Position numbers and translations under genes: made by a program
Notes under the pieces: model-generated
What the model was told of the DNA's origin: nothing
Seen by the model: only the letters and a program-made list of their open reading frames with translations
Database searches by the model: none
Assembly: GCF_032854445.1 (NCBI RefSeq)
Contig: NC_088295.1
Coordinates: 68,913,058-68,977,057, forward strand
Direction of reading: 5' to 3'
Origin: Liolophura sinensis
Taxonomy: Eukaryota > Mollusca > Polyplacophora > Chitonida > Chitonidae
DNA length: 64,000 nt
Part shown: one piece after another, positions 8,901 to 17,806 of the stretch
Numbering within the stretch: position 1 is the stretch's first letter
Layout of the letters: every line of letters starts with the position of its first letter

Positions 8901-11866
8901 TACATCTGATTGTTCTGTTTACAGATCAGTAGTGAGGTCGTTCTTCACAGCAGGTCTTCTGTTTGATGTTCTCAGTGTATTTGGAGAGTTATCTGAAGAT
9001 GTAAGTTGTAACATGTACCTTCACACATGTATACTGTGTGATTATTTGCCTAATTTAAGTTAGTTGAAACTTAAGGGGCCTCCGTGGCTCAGTTGGTTAG
9101 CGCGCTAGCACAGCGTAATGACCTAGGAGCCTCTCACCAATGCGGTCGCTGTGAGTTCAAGTCCAGCTCATGCTGGCTTCCTCTCTGGCCGTAAATGGGA
9201 AGATCTGACAGCAACCTGCGGATGGTCGTGGGTTTCCCCCGGGCTCTGCCCGGTTTCTACCCACCATAATGCTGGCCGCCGTCGTATATGTGAAATATTC
9301 TTGAGTACGGCGTAAAACACCAATCAGATAAATAAATAAATAAATAGTTGAAACTTAAAATATAAAATAAGAGCACACAGACTGTTGTCTGCATGGCAAG
9401 AGAACAGTGTTCTTCAGGACTGTTCAGTGTATGTTCCGCTTTTGATTAAAGTATCACTGTAATAAAACAATTTATTATCAGTTTTGTATATTTGTATAGT
9501 TCCTGTTTAAGCATAGTTACACATTTAAGCCAGGAAATCATTGAACAGTTAGCTTGTATGACAACCTAGACCTACATTGTGGACTACTTTATGAAGCTCA
9601 AGTGGTAAACAGTTGTCTAACATCTTTCCAAAGTTGTCTCCCCTATATCAGTCCATGGACACGTCTGCCTCGTAACGATGGCTTTTTGCTCTTTTGACAG
9701 GTTCAGAAAAATAGAAAGTATGCTAAGTGGAAGGCTACGTATATCCACAAGTGTTTACAGAGTGGAGAGCAGCCTGTGCCTGGCCCAGTTGGAGGTGATG
9801 ATGATGAAAGTAAGTGAGTTACTACCATGTCACCAGGCCTGTGACTCAAACAGCTCGTATTGGCAGATGGCGGACATGTTGAGACATGTTTGTTGTTTTG
9901 ACACAATAACATTTACGTAATGTACCCTATGTAGACAGAAATGTGTGCTGGAAAAAATTAATCAGAATGCCAACTAGAAAGAATGCCCACTACCAAAATG
10001 AATGAATGATTATGGCTTATCGCCAGGTCAGCAATTTTTCAGCAGTATCATGGCAAGTACTACAAAAATGGCTGCTGGATTTAATGTATGTGTAGGTAGC
10101 AACGTGGGGCTAAATGTGCGTCTGCAATCGTAATCAAAACATTTTTCACAAGCAGTTTTTCATTTCTGAAAAAATAAATGTTTTATGTGTATATATGTAT
10201 ACTTTAAATATTGTGATATTTTTTTATTTTGGTAATAAGGTGAGTATATTAAACAATTAGCTGGGTGTCATCAGCTCAGCTGCCATGCTTATGTCCGGCT
10301 GGGTCAAACATTATGTGATCAGAAGCGCACCAAAATGCACAGCTTGTGTCATTTAAAATACGTCCCATTATGTTAAATTACTTCGTAGAGTCAGTATTCA
10401 GTCAGAAGGTTAATTTATCACAGCACTAATAACATGTATATATTGTGAGCATTTTGGTAGCATTTGCCGCTGGAAAGAAAGATCAAGTTTATTCTGTTGT
10501 AATAATAGGTGTTTGTTGACCCTGTTCTAGCATGAACACTTCCCTCCCACCACCGCCACCCCACTGTCCCCCACCCCACCCCCACCTCAAAAGGATCACA
10601 GTAACTTCAGTTCTTGAATTCGAAATGTCTACAAATAATTGCCTAATACAAGTCATAAATTCCCATATCATTAGATATGTGTTGCTTCATGTTTTATCTG
10701 TGGCTCATGTAGGCTGAAGTATTCAAGAAAGTAGGTACATGTACATATATAAAAACTTACATATTTCTGACTATTGTCTGTCTCTCTGTACAGTTATTGC
10801 TCCAGCTGTAGGATTTGAGGGGGTACAGCCTGGCCCTTCCCACTCCTACCCAGACCCCACACGCAGTTCTTTTCCTGACCCCAGCAACCAACCTTCTTCA
10901 AACAACTACATGCAGCCTCCTGCTGGAACAAAAGCCCCGCCCTCCACACCACAGGACCCCACCCAGGGGCTGACCGCAGATGGATCTGCCTCTGGGGGAT
11001 CTGCCTCAGGAGGTGTGTCCAACTCAACAGACTGGACGCCGCCCCCTAATCCAGGTATGACAGACTGTACTCATTTCTGTCAATCAAAGTGGAACACAGA
11101 CCACTATATCTCTTAGTGCAATGTAGGCTATTTATTGTTGCCTTGGAGGAAGAATAATTCCAACTGATGTAGGTAAACTATAAGTCAACCATCAGTAGGT
11201 GAAAAATCTTTGTAACAAGGAAAAACAACTAGAAGTTATCTGTTAAGGGTGATATATTGAGACCTCATCTCAGAAGATCTCACAAATACATGTTTTGTGG
11301 TGGTGCCTGAGTTGTTCAGTCGCTTGTCTTTCACTTGCTGGCAGATGAGCCACAGGTTCAATCCTGACCTTGGACAGAGAATTTATGGATTCTCCATGCT
11401 GGCCCTGTTAGTGAGGTTGTGGGGACACTGGCAGTCTGTGAAGCTCTTGTGGCTATTTCCATATTGTTTACATTTAGTGAAGACTTATCATCCAGCAGTA
11501 TGGGGGGCATATCATTGTTTCACATATTGGAAAGTTTGTGAGTATCTTTCTGAGTAACTTTCCAAGGGATGGTGGTCTAGGGAGTATGGCAGTAAACAAC
11601 AACCAGATAAATAAATTTCATCATATGACTTATGAGAACTGTGCTGCTTAATTCTCTTCATCATGCATTCCAGACATTAAGAAAGATTTAGCTGTGTTTT
11701 TTTTTTTTCAGCCGGTATCCAGCTCACTGCAACTCAGATGCAGAAAGCCATGAAGTACAGTAACTATGCGAGTAGTGCTCTGCGATATGATGATTCTAAA
11801 ACAGCCATTGACTACCTGACAAAGGCATTGAAGCTGCTGACAACTGGGGTGGATACAGGGAGCTAA
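2844..11866 (+). CDS. VTA1: VTA1/LIP5 homologue, ESCRT-III/VPS4 regulator (7 coding exons)
   Basis: Joined exons 2844-2955, 4928-5022, 5770-5897, 8925-9000, 9701-9809, 10794-11054 and 11712-11866 give 936 nt, or 311 residues; human VTA1 is about 307. All junctions are GT-AG and all phases agree. The protein resembles VTA1 along its length: an N-terminal MIT pair (about 1-160) with FLYADNEDRAGRF at 98-110, a Pro/Ser/Gly-rich linker (about 170-260), and a C-terminal VSL segment (about 264-306) ending in KALKLLTTG. In the family, VTA1/LIP5 is cytosolic, binds ESCRT-III subunits (CHMP1B, CHMP5) through the MIT modules, and binds and stimulates the VPS4 ATPase through VSL, driving ESCRT-III disassembly at multivesicular bodies and in cytokinesis. 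The start is set by an in-frame TAA 19 nt upstream and the context GAGAAAATGG. No frameshift or premature stop is seen, so the gene looks functional. Confidence 0.95.
3731..4114 (-). CDS. Unrecognised antisense open frame inside VTA1 intron 1
   Basis: A 127-codon stop-free frame starting with ATG. Its composition is protein-like, with a mixed charged and hydrophobic middle (DTVYLIDLNWHVNHVG) and a Cys-containing end (NYGCDCNLFSFATK). I recognise no family. A second minus frame at 3485-3724 follows directly in a different frame, so the pair could be a decayed coding fragment of a mobile element. It has no clear promoter or poly(A) signal. It could also be chance in AT-rich DNA. Confidence 0.2.
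   Translation of the reverse strand: MVCLQAKTFMHLLQPLTQIYIRYCLRKFEPNSKISSVLSYSPCDTVYLIDLNWHVNHVGVPTYRTAQHTKVDDVILKAYSRVKHKNEVLDAFKMSRNYGCDCNLFSFATKTSTTCEHALRAKAIAAR
4458..4800 (+). repeat. tRNA-derived SINE, family 2, diverged
   Basis: The head 'AATCAAGTGGTTAAGATAC' and 'GGTGCGGGGTCAATCTGG' resemble Pol III A and B boxes. The 3' end has 'ACGGCATTAAACAACAATC' then AAATAAATC and an A-rich tail. The copy at 11299-11617 has a matching head (TTGTCTTTCA) and tail. Confidence 0.6.
4846..4889 (+). repeat. SINE 3' tail fragment
   Basis: TTCTTGAGTATATTAGGC, then CACCAATGAATCAGATAAATAAA, is a diverged copy of the SINE 3' end seen complete near 9300. Confidence 0.5.
4928..5022 (+). CDS. VTA1: VTA1 coding exon 2
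   Basis: Completes Cys38 and encodes residues 39-69 (RLYAMQKGMEADRKSPEGRA, then YLVGLMDYLEK). It matches the 'CRLYAMQ' helix of human VTA1. The exon ends on a codon boundary, with donor GTACCT. Confidence 0.93.
5023..5769 (+). other. VTA1 intron 2
   Basis: A 747-bp phase-0 intron from GTACCT to TTGTTCCAG. No repeat or open frame stands out. Confidence 0.85.
5770..5897 (+). CDS. VTA1: VTA1 coding exon 3
   Basis: Encodes residues 70-111 and two bases of Lys112. It contains the diagnostic KVFLYADNEDRAGRFN stretch (96-111), almost identical to the vertebrate protein, in the second MIT module. The donor is GTAAGC. Confidence 0.95.
6222..6239. repeat. (CA)n microsatellite
   Basis: About nine CA units in VTA1 intron 3. 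Confidence 0.8.
6993..7147 (+). repeat. 5'-truncated SINE, family 1
   Basis: Runs from ATGGGAAGGTCTGGCAGC through the core GCTGGCCGCCGTCATATAAG to CGTAAAACACCAATCAGATA and an (AAAT)n tail. It closely matches the downstream half of the full-length copy at 9079. The tRNA-like head is absent. Confidence 0.8.
8498..8680 (+). repeat. Truncated, diverged SINE, family 1
   Basis: Contains AGTCCAGCTCATGCTGGC (end of the B box and onward), the core CCATAATGCTAGCTGTCAT and a decayed tail GAGTACAACGTAAAAAAAAA. It is older than the copies at 6993 and 9079. Confidence 0.65.
8780..8903 (+). repeat. Diverged SINE 3' half, family 1
   Basis: GATGCTGTCATGTAAGTGAA, ATTCTTGATTACGGCATATA and CCCCAATCAAACAAATAAAT match the family core and tail with substitutions. 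Confidence 0.6.
8925..9000 (+). CDS. VTA1: VTA1 coding exon 4
   Basis: Completes Lys112 and encodes 113-137, SVVRSFFTAGLLFDVLSVFG then ELSED. This is the hydrophobic helix of the second MIT module; human VTA1 has 'FYTASLLIDVITVFGEL' here. The donor is GTAAGT. Confidence 0.95.
9001..9700 (+). other. VTA1 intron 4
   Basis: A 700-bp phase-0 intron containing the only nearly full-length SINE in the window (9079-9347). The acceptor is TTTTGACAG. Confidence 0.85.
9079..9347 (+). repeat. Nearly full-length tRNA-derived SINE, family 1
   Basis: The head starts CCTCCGTGGCTCAGTTGGTT, which carries a Pol III A box (TGGCTCAGTTGG). The B box GAGTTCAAGTCC follows. A conserved central domain (TGCTGGCCGCCGTCGTATA) leads to GAGTACGGCGTAAAACACCA and an (AAAT)n tail. 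This architecture is typical of metazoan SINEs with a shared central domain, such as the V-SINE and MetaSINE superfamilies reported in molluscs; I cannot assign the superfamily without a library comparison. It is the reference copy for the truncated elements listed elsewhere. Confidence 0.85.
9701..9809 (+). CDS. VTA1: VTA1 coding exon 5
   Basis: Encodes residues 138-173 plus one base, including NRKYAKWKATYIHKCLQSGE and PVPGPVGGDDDE. It is the last helix of the second MIT module and the acidic start of the linker. Human VTA1 has 'HRKYARWKATYIHNCLKNGE'. The donor is GTAAGT. Confidence 0.95.
9998..10060 (+). repeat. Diverged interspersed repeat related to 19550-19610
   Basis: ATGATTATGGCTTATCGCC and GGTCAGCAATTTTTCAGCAG align with ATGATTGTGTCTTAACGCC and the ACAATATTGCAGCTATATGG copy near 19.6 kb. 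The pattern resembles a repeat very common in gastropod and bivalve DNA. Boundaries are approximate. Confidence 0.4.
10545..10588. repeat. C-rich tract, G-quadruplex candidate on the minus strand
   Basis: A low-complexity polypyrimidine-rich run of CCACC and CCCCC blocks. The complementary strand has several runs of four or five G separated by 1-5 nt. Confidence 0.6.
10794..11054 (+). CDS. VTA1: VTA1 coding exon 6 (linker)
   Basis: Encodes about residues 174-260, a disordered Pro/Ser/Thr/Gly-rich linker joining the MIT modules to VSL. It includes GFEGVQPGPSHSYPDPTRSS and a small internal repeat, SASGGSASGG. Human VTA1 has a comparable 'SNYTGIQ...PPGAHAP' linker; here NYMQPPAGTKAPPSTP lies in the equivalent place. 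The codons are noticeably C-rich. Confidence 0.9.
11055..11711 (+). other. VTA1 intron 6
   Basis: A 657-bp phase-1 intron, more than half of it a family 2 SINE (11299-11617). A long T tract precedes the acceptor TTTCAG. Confidence 0.85.
11299..11617 (+). repeat. tRNA-derived SINE, family 2
   Basis: The B-box-like CACAGGTTCAATCCTGACC follows TTGTCTTTCACTTGCTGGC. The 3' end is GAGTATGGCAGTAAACAACA then ACCAGATAAATAAAT. Head and tail match the copy at 4458-4800 and the isolated head at 13601. Confidence 0.65.
11712..11866 (+). CDS. VTA1: VTA1 coding exon 7 with stop
   Basis: Encodes residues 261-311 and TAA at 11864-11866. It carries the VSL domain: LTATQMQKAMKYSNYASSAL (265-284), RYDDSKTAIDYLTKALKLLT, then TGVDTGS. 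In the family this helical pair dimerises and contacts VPS4. The C-terminus is a few residues longer than in human. Confidence 0.95.
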
Positions 11867-12995
11867 CTCTCCGGTGGCAAATTTTTATATCACTGTTTTA
11901 TACTGAATTATCTTCTCCTGGATGTACTAGTATTGTCTCAAAATGCTGGACTTTCCATTATGTATATATCAGTGATGATAAAGCTGTGGGAATCCTCTTT
12001 AGTCAGTGTCTCTAGTGTCAGTTTGTGTTACAAGAAATTCATGTTAAAAGGCTGGTGAAATCATTTCAGGCCTTGTAGTTCGCAAAGCTGGAAAAGGAGA
12101 CACGACTTTCTTTCTCTAACTAAATATGTGCTCTGTGATAGTGAGCAACATTTCTCTGTATGAATCTTTCTTAACCCAGATGTCCAGAAAACTGAGCGAA
12201 CAACTTAGTGTGTGTGCAAATAGTCACTACCTGTGATTTCAAATTATGTGTTATTGAAACACTATCTTAATTCATCAACCCTTTCGCATATGAAAGATAA
12301 ATTTCAGTGCAATTATGCAAACTAAAATAGTCTCTTTAAAGGGATACAGAATCGATGCTGATTGGTTAACAGTGAGGATAGGGTTTCCTGGGTTAAACCC
12401 TTAAACTTTGATCACGTTTGAATTAATCTGCGATACCTAAAATCAGCTTAGTCGAAGCATAGCCTGGATTTACCTGTCAGAAAAGATTTTGTATTCCTTT
12501 AAGTAATATTACCTGTAGAGAAGGTAGATCATTTTATCTCACTAGGGTATACATGTAAATAGATAAATATCTTTGCATAACACTGCGTTTCTTTCTGTGG
12601 ACACCTACTGACGTCTGTAAAATGTAAGATATTTTCTAACTTGTACCCAAAATGCAGCCCAGACATTTGCAAGGTGCTTTAAAAATTTCAGCTCCACTTC
12701 TGTATCCTCTGTTATCTCCAATAATTTAATCAGGAAGTGACATACCATATGTAGACTTATGTGTCTTGATGTGATTTTACCTGTTGTAGGAAATTGTTTC
12801 CCTGTAAATATATTGTGCTTCTTAACTAAAGCAGTGCAGTATGATGGGATAGAAGAGCTGTAAAGTCAGTGCCCCCCGTAACGCTCTCTGTGTTAAATAT
12901 GGCATAATTAATATATACTTATATAAAACTGCATATTTGCCACTTTGTTATAGCTGCTTGTTTTCCTTCCTTCCTGATCTACAAAATGCCTTTGT

Positions 12996-13250
12996 AATGA
13001 TTACTTACACATCCCCATGTATATGATTGTGTACACGTCTTGTCTGTGATTGTGTACACGTGCCCTTGTGTCTGATTGTGTACACATGCCCTTGTGTCTG
13101 ATTGTGTACACATCCCCTTGTGTGTGATTGTGTACACATCCCTTTGTATATGATTGTGTACACATCCCCTGGTATGTGATTGCGTATACATCCCCTATAT
13201 TATTGTATACACATTTTTTACATGATTGTGTACTTGGACACATCCCCAGC
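12996..13250. repeat. 26-bp minisatellite (about 9 units)
   Basis: The unit is TGATTGTGTACACATCCCCT plus TGTGTC or a variant. Central units are nearly identical and exactly 26 bp apart; flanking units are diverged. Each unit has the palindrome GTGTACAC. The antisense open frames here are by-products of the repeat. Confidence 0.9.
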
Positions 13251-13483
13251 CTCTTTCAATAGCATTACCCATGTCTATACTGAATGTTGTGCCGTATCCT
13301 GTGTTTCTGGTGAAAAGTGAACAATATCGATTCTCTGTTCAGCACTAAACAGTACATTGTGCACAAAACCTTAGCACATGACATTCACATCAGCTTTAAT
13401 GTAGCTGAATCTACCAAATGAATACACACACTGATATATCACTATGCTGAATGTGGTGAATGTGATGTACATCTATTTTATTT

Positions 13484-13489
13484 AATAAA
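13484..13489 (+). terminator. AATAAA poly(A) signal of VTA1
   Basis: The first AATAAA after the VTA1 stop, followed about 20 nt later by GTTGTTCTGTGTTGG, a GT-rich downstream element. Confidence 0.6.
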
Positions 13490-13600
13490 TGTATTGCCAG
13501 TGAAACAGTTGTTCTGTGTTGGCAAGGTACTCCATATTTAGATAAGAGCGGAATCTTTCAGGTTTTGTTGACTGTTGAGGGTTTTTCTTCTATCACTTGG

Positions 13601-13690
13601 ATTAAGATGCTACAAATTCACTGTCTTTCCACCTATGAGGATATGTGTTCAAATCCAGCTCCGGCTGGCCCATGATGGTTTTGAAAGGTT
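13601..13690 (+). repeat. SINE family 2 head remnant
   Basis: GATTAAGATGCTACAAATTC, then CACTGTCTTTCCACC and the B-box-like TGTTCAAATCCAGC, parallel the heads of the family 2 copies. No tail is seen. Confidence 0.45.
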
Positions 13691-14121
13691 TGACAAGTAA
13701 GACTTCTCAAAAATGTCACATGTTATTATCACTAATCATATACATTTGAAATAAATTTGTGAATAAGTTGTAAGAGAGCTATTAGGAGGTGACATACATG
13801 TACGGTAAAGGAAAGTTTCACCAAAACTCCAATTTCTGTCTTGTACACTATTACTGCACTTTGATCGCTTGATGACAGATGAAGGGAAATCCACATACTG
13901 AAATATATTTGAAATTCTTATGGTTTGATTGGTGATTTACTGTTTTGGATGCAGCTTTGAGTCAGGCAGTGTATCATTATTGTGGGAAGTATTCTCCAGA
14001 CGCTCTCCAGTTTCCACCACCGATTAAAGTGACAGTTGTGAAGTAAGCAAAAGGCTGCACTCTGAAACTTTGAAATATAGAGTACTTTCTTGTATAATGG
14101 ATTCACGGGTGAGGTTTAAAT

Positions 14122-14303
14122 GTTGGGCCGAGTAGTTAGCCTGCTGGCACAACCCAGGAACTTCTCACCAAGCCCATGGTGTCCTCTCAATAATCTGAAT
14201 TGTCGTGGTTTGCCCAATGGCTCTATCCGGTTTCCTCCGACCGTAATTCTGGCTGCCGTCGAGTTGGGCGTAAAACACCAATCAGATAAATCAATAACAT
14301 AAA
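14122..14303 (+). repeat. SINE family 1, internally deleted
   Basis: The head GGGCCGAGTAGTTAGCCTGC is followed by TGGTTTGCCCAATGGCTCTA, a core CTGGCTGCCGTCGAG and the tail GGGCGTAAAACACCAATCAG with AAATCAATAA. The segment between core and tail (GTGAAATATTCTTG) is missing. Confidence 0.65.
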
Positions 14304-14639
14304 TCGTTTAAATTATTTCTGATGAATTGACATCCGCGCATGTGACACACCTCCTGACACAGGTGATATAATTATGGTCGTTGGTCAAATTCTCGCGGTC
14401 CACAACGACACCAGCCCCAGTACATGTACACTGATCCCCAATGGGTTCTTGGAAAGGTTTATCATTCATTGACAAATGAATTTGTTGGGTCTTCAACTTG
14501 GAGCTTATTACAAGATGCATCTTGATATACCCGTTGATATGCGTTCAAGACTGACCTTGAGACAGAATTCGCAGGTTTGCCCAGTTTCACTGCTTAAAGG
14601 TCAGGCCTTGGTAACAGCGAGCAATCGATGGCGCTCGTG

Positions 14640-14815
14640 TAATCTTTTATAGTCTAACGTCCACGTGCATGGAGGACATATCTGGACATCATAAAGGAAA
14701 GTTCGTCAATAGCACACCGATTTCCTTCACCCGTAAAACAGACCTCAAGGGTATAAATGAAAAATTCTTGAGTCAAAAAAAACAATCACATTAATAAGTA
14801 AATAAATATATATTC
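14640..14815 (+). repeat. Decayed SINE 3' half
   Basis: ATTTCCTTCACCCGTAAAAC, AAAAATTCTTGAGTC and ACAATCACATTAATAAGTAA recall the SINE core and tail order at low similarity. Confidence 0.35.
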
Positions 14816-14954
14816 AGGTATTTTTTCCAAAAAAGAAGCTAACCTGAGTCATTTTACTACTCCAACGTGGGAGTCCAAATAATAAAGTTGTTAAATGTTA
14901 AATGATAGTCATATCAACCATTTGAGAAATTTAAACAGTAACCGAAAGAGATTA

Positions 14955-15040
14955 CTATCTGACGCCGGATTCGAACTCCCGTCCTCTGAATGCCCAGCCA
15001 GTAGTTCGATGGAGTGGTCCAATCAATCCACCAATAAAGA
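14955..15040 (-). repeat. tRNA-like SINE head on the minus strand
   Basis: On the minus strand, GGGAGTTCGAATCCGGCGTC is a good Pol III B box with a T-arm-like context, preceded by GGCTGGGCATTCAGAGGAC. No complete tRNA cloverleaf is evident, so it is called a tRNA-derived repeat fragment. Confidence 0.5.
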
Positions 15041-15868
15041 TTTCCGCTGCACCAACCGAAATACTGGCGTTTTCATTTGACTAAATATGAAAGAACACAT
15101 ACTAACTTGATTTCTAACAAATGCGTCACACCGAGAGATTTCTTCTCAAAACAAAACCTTTGAAATCCTTGAAAAACTGAATTTTGTTGAAAAAAATTTA
15201 GTATCCATAATTAATCTCCACATAAAGGTACGTACTTAAACTGAATGGTGAGAAAAGCCCTTGAAGCCTTTTTTTGACGTGTGGAATCCTGTATGAAGTG
15301 TAACTCTATGTAACACAGTTTCCCTGTGTTACCACAATGCCGTCATGAAAGTACACCTCGTACTTTGTTCTTGTTGAAAAACTTTTTTCGAATTCTTGAA
15401 GAGATTCGTTTTTGTTCAGCGATTTTTTTTCTATGTCTGGATTTACACACAGCAATATGTGAATGTAATGCCACAAAAATTATTATTAGTGAAATACATA
15501 CACCACTTTGTACTTAAGTCATTTGTCAGACATCAGACGTGCCAAACAAGAAACATTTTGTGAACAAGACAATGGGTAGCGTGGATTGAGGAGTGCTTTC
15601 AACCACTAAAGTTTAAAATTGGTATGACAACTGAACAATGTATGCTTTTTTACGTTAGACCTTAATGTACTGATTTATTTGACTAGTTTCTAAGTTTGAA
15701 ACGGTGCTTTATATGGATGTCTCTGTCCTGTATGTGTACCTTCTCTTCGCCATTCAAAGTTAAACACGTTCTTTACTTATCCACGTATACACCTTCAATT
15801 TACTTAAGATGGTAAGCTATCCGGCTAGGTACACATTTTGCCAGAGATCTGTATCAAAAGTTGACTTA

Positions 15869-15879
15869 AAGTGAAAGTG
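15869..15879 (+). promoter_or_regulatory. Blimp-1/PRDM1 consensus-like site
   Basis: AAGTGAAAGTG fits the published Blimp-1 consensus (A/C)AG(T/C)GAAAG(T/C)(G/T) exactly. This motif overlaps IRF/ISRE-type sites. Function is inference. Confidence 0.25.
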
Positions 15880-16785
15880 TGAAAGAGTGGCCTGGGGAGG
15901 GGCTGATCTGTCTTCAATGTAGTCGACTTGTGTTACACCTTAGTGATGTCCGTGTGAATTGATGGCCAACAAGCGGCTTCCAAAGGAACCAGCTCTCTGC
16001 CTTACCCTGACTGTCTGCAAAGAACTGGAGGTAAAATTTGAGCCGGTTTGACTTTCCTTCATTAACTGTGAAAGCTTGTCGCCTGGCTTTTTGTTCCCAT
16101 TAAGCGCCGATTCTTCGAGGGCCGAGTTGTAGTCTAATGAGGTGAACAGTTTGTTGACGAAACATGTGGGAGTGAATGTGGCGCCCTGCCTCAGACCGCT
16201 TCTCTGTGAAAAGTAACAAACAGCCCTCTTGCTGAGGTGGGGAAAGTCTCTTCTCTAAGACATGTTCAGCGGTAAGGGGAAGAGCCTTCCCTCCGACAAA
16301 TGGATATAACTCAACAATGCAGCCACCCGCACGATAAATCAGTCAAAGAAAGTTTTGAAAAAAACCATCGAAAGTTGAAAAATAAACACGTCATTGTATC
16401 TATGCAGGCATGTTTTGTCAGACGGCTTGGTGGACATCTAATATGGAGTGGCCGGAATGGCTTGTACCTGGTGATGATGGGTGAGCGAGTGCGAGCTCAA
16501 TTTACCTGACTATCTCAGGTAAGAATTCCTGGGTTAGAATCGATGACACTAAAAATCACACTAAATACAGAAAACTATAACATAGAGAGTAAAGTCACAC
16601 TGATACTTGGCAAATGGTCACACGTGACTGATGAAATTCACCCACTTGTCGTTTTTTCTCAGTTCTAGGATCCATCTTCAACTGTTAATAAATTAATAAA
16701 TGCTAACATATATCAGTAACTCATACATCCCCTAGCGCCAGGGCTAAAGCAGAATTAAGTGCAGTGATGGTAATTGCAATTTATA

Positions 16786-17806
16786 TGACGTCAGTGGCCT
16801 AAAATTAACAGATTGTGTTGTTATCACAATTAATAAACAATAGCATGGAAATAATGCGGCCTCTGGGATGCTTTTTTTATATTTCTATAAGTGTTCATAT
16901 TGTACATATGGTGCATTTTTACTGCAATATCTTCTTTCCAATCACGATCTGTATTATTAGTGCAATTTGAATGGTGGCTACTATATATCTCGACATTTGG
17001 AGACAAAATTTGTGCGATAACAATACAGCGTTTTGAGGAATTTCGGACCAGTGACGCTTAATAAATGGCATAATACACAGCATCATTTTTACCTCATCGT
17101 GTATAAGCCGTGGTGCTAAATTGGGCGTGTTATTTGCAGCTATTTAAGCAAATAGATTAATTATTGCAATAAAACTCTAAATGAGGTAAATTGACAAGAA
17201 ACCAGACTATATCACACTGTCGTCACTGCTCTGGTTTTATATATTCTGCAGTCTTTTACGCTGTAGCCAATCTTTTATATTTTCTGATTGCATAGTGTTA
17301 ATAATAAAATCGGTTTATGAGCTTTTTATTGCAATTCAGTATTCTTACCGCTGCCAGAAACTTATTGATATCCATAATGCTTAGGGACCACAAGTCGTTC
17401 TTAACATAATTCTGTAGAAAAAGAGCAATTCCAGAGCAGAATTTTGACATAACTTAGAGAAAGTTACTAAGAAACTGAATTCTTCATGGTCATAACTTTA
17501 TGAGAAAAGCCCCTGTATATAACATCAGGAAAAAACTGCAATGAGACCAACGAGCACACTCCCTTAAGCCTTTAGGCCGATACCATTGCCGAAATTATGA
17601 CGTCATGTCGTCATAAAATGTGTCTTCTTCAGTACACAGGTCAGTTTATGTATCCACTGTTTACAAAGACGTGTATTTTTTTTCTTCGTGTCCAGGATAC
17701 CGATAAATCTTTTCTTAACTTCACCTCGAGCGTTTGAACACAGTATGTTTAGCACTCATTTTGACATTTTGTCAAGCACTAATGGCTACGTGACAACGTG
17801 ACGTCA
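16786..17806. promoter_or_regulatory. Cluster of three full CRE palindromes
   Basis: TGACGTCA occurs at 16786-16793, 17598-17605 and 17799-17806. Further CGTCA half-sites follow at about 18062-18105 (CCGTCACGTGG, CCGTCACGTA, TACGTCAC). This is the consensus for CREB/ATF bZIP proteins. No transcript is recognised beside it. Confidence 0.3.

Larger units (their letters stand above)
5898..8924 (+). other. VTA1 intron 3
   Basis: A 3,027-bp phase-2 intron, the largest of the gene. It carries a short (CA)n run (6222-6239) and three truncated SINE copies, at about 6993-7147, 8498-8680 and 8780-8903. The last copy ends about 20 bp before the acceptor TTTACAG. Confidence 0.85.
9810..10793 (+). other. 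VTA1 intron 5
   Basis: A 984-bp phase-1 intron. It includes a diverged mollusc-type repeat near 9998-10060 and a C-rich tract at 10545-10588. The acceptor is CTGTACAG. Confidence 0.85.
11867..13510 (+). other. VTA1 3' UTR (predicted)
   Basis: About 1.6 kb of AT-rich sequence after the stop with no AATAAA until 13484, so a long 3' UTR is the simplest reading. It holds two TGTAAATA Pumilio-type octamers (12554-12561 and 12803-12810) and the 26-bp minisatellite at 12996-13250. The end of the transcript is inferred from the poly(A) signal. Confidence 0.6.

Noticed and set aside
9079..9180. Possible functional tRNA gene
   Set aside because: A and B boxes are present, but the spacing and loops do not make a normal cloverleaf and the SINE core and A-rich tail follow, so it is a tRNA-derived SINE head.
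12979..13243. Minus-strand open frames with repeated CTQSxTxGCVHNH
   Set aside because: They are translations of the 26-bp minisatellite; 26 is not a multiple of 3, so frames rotate and give quasi-repeats in several frames.
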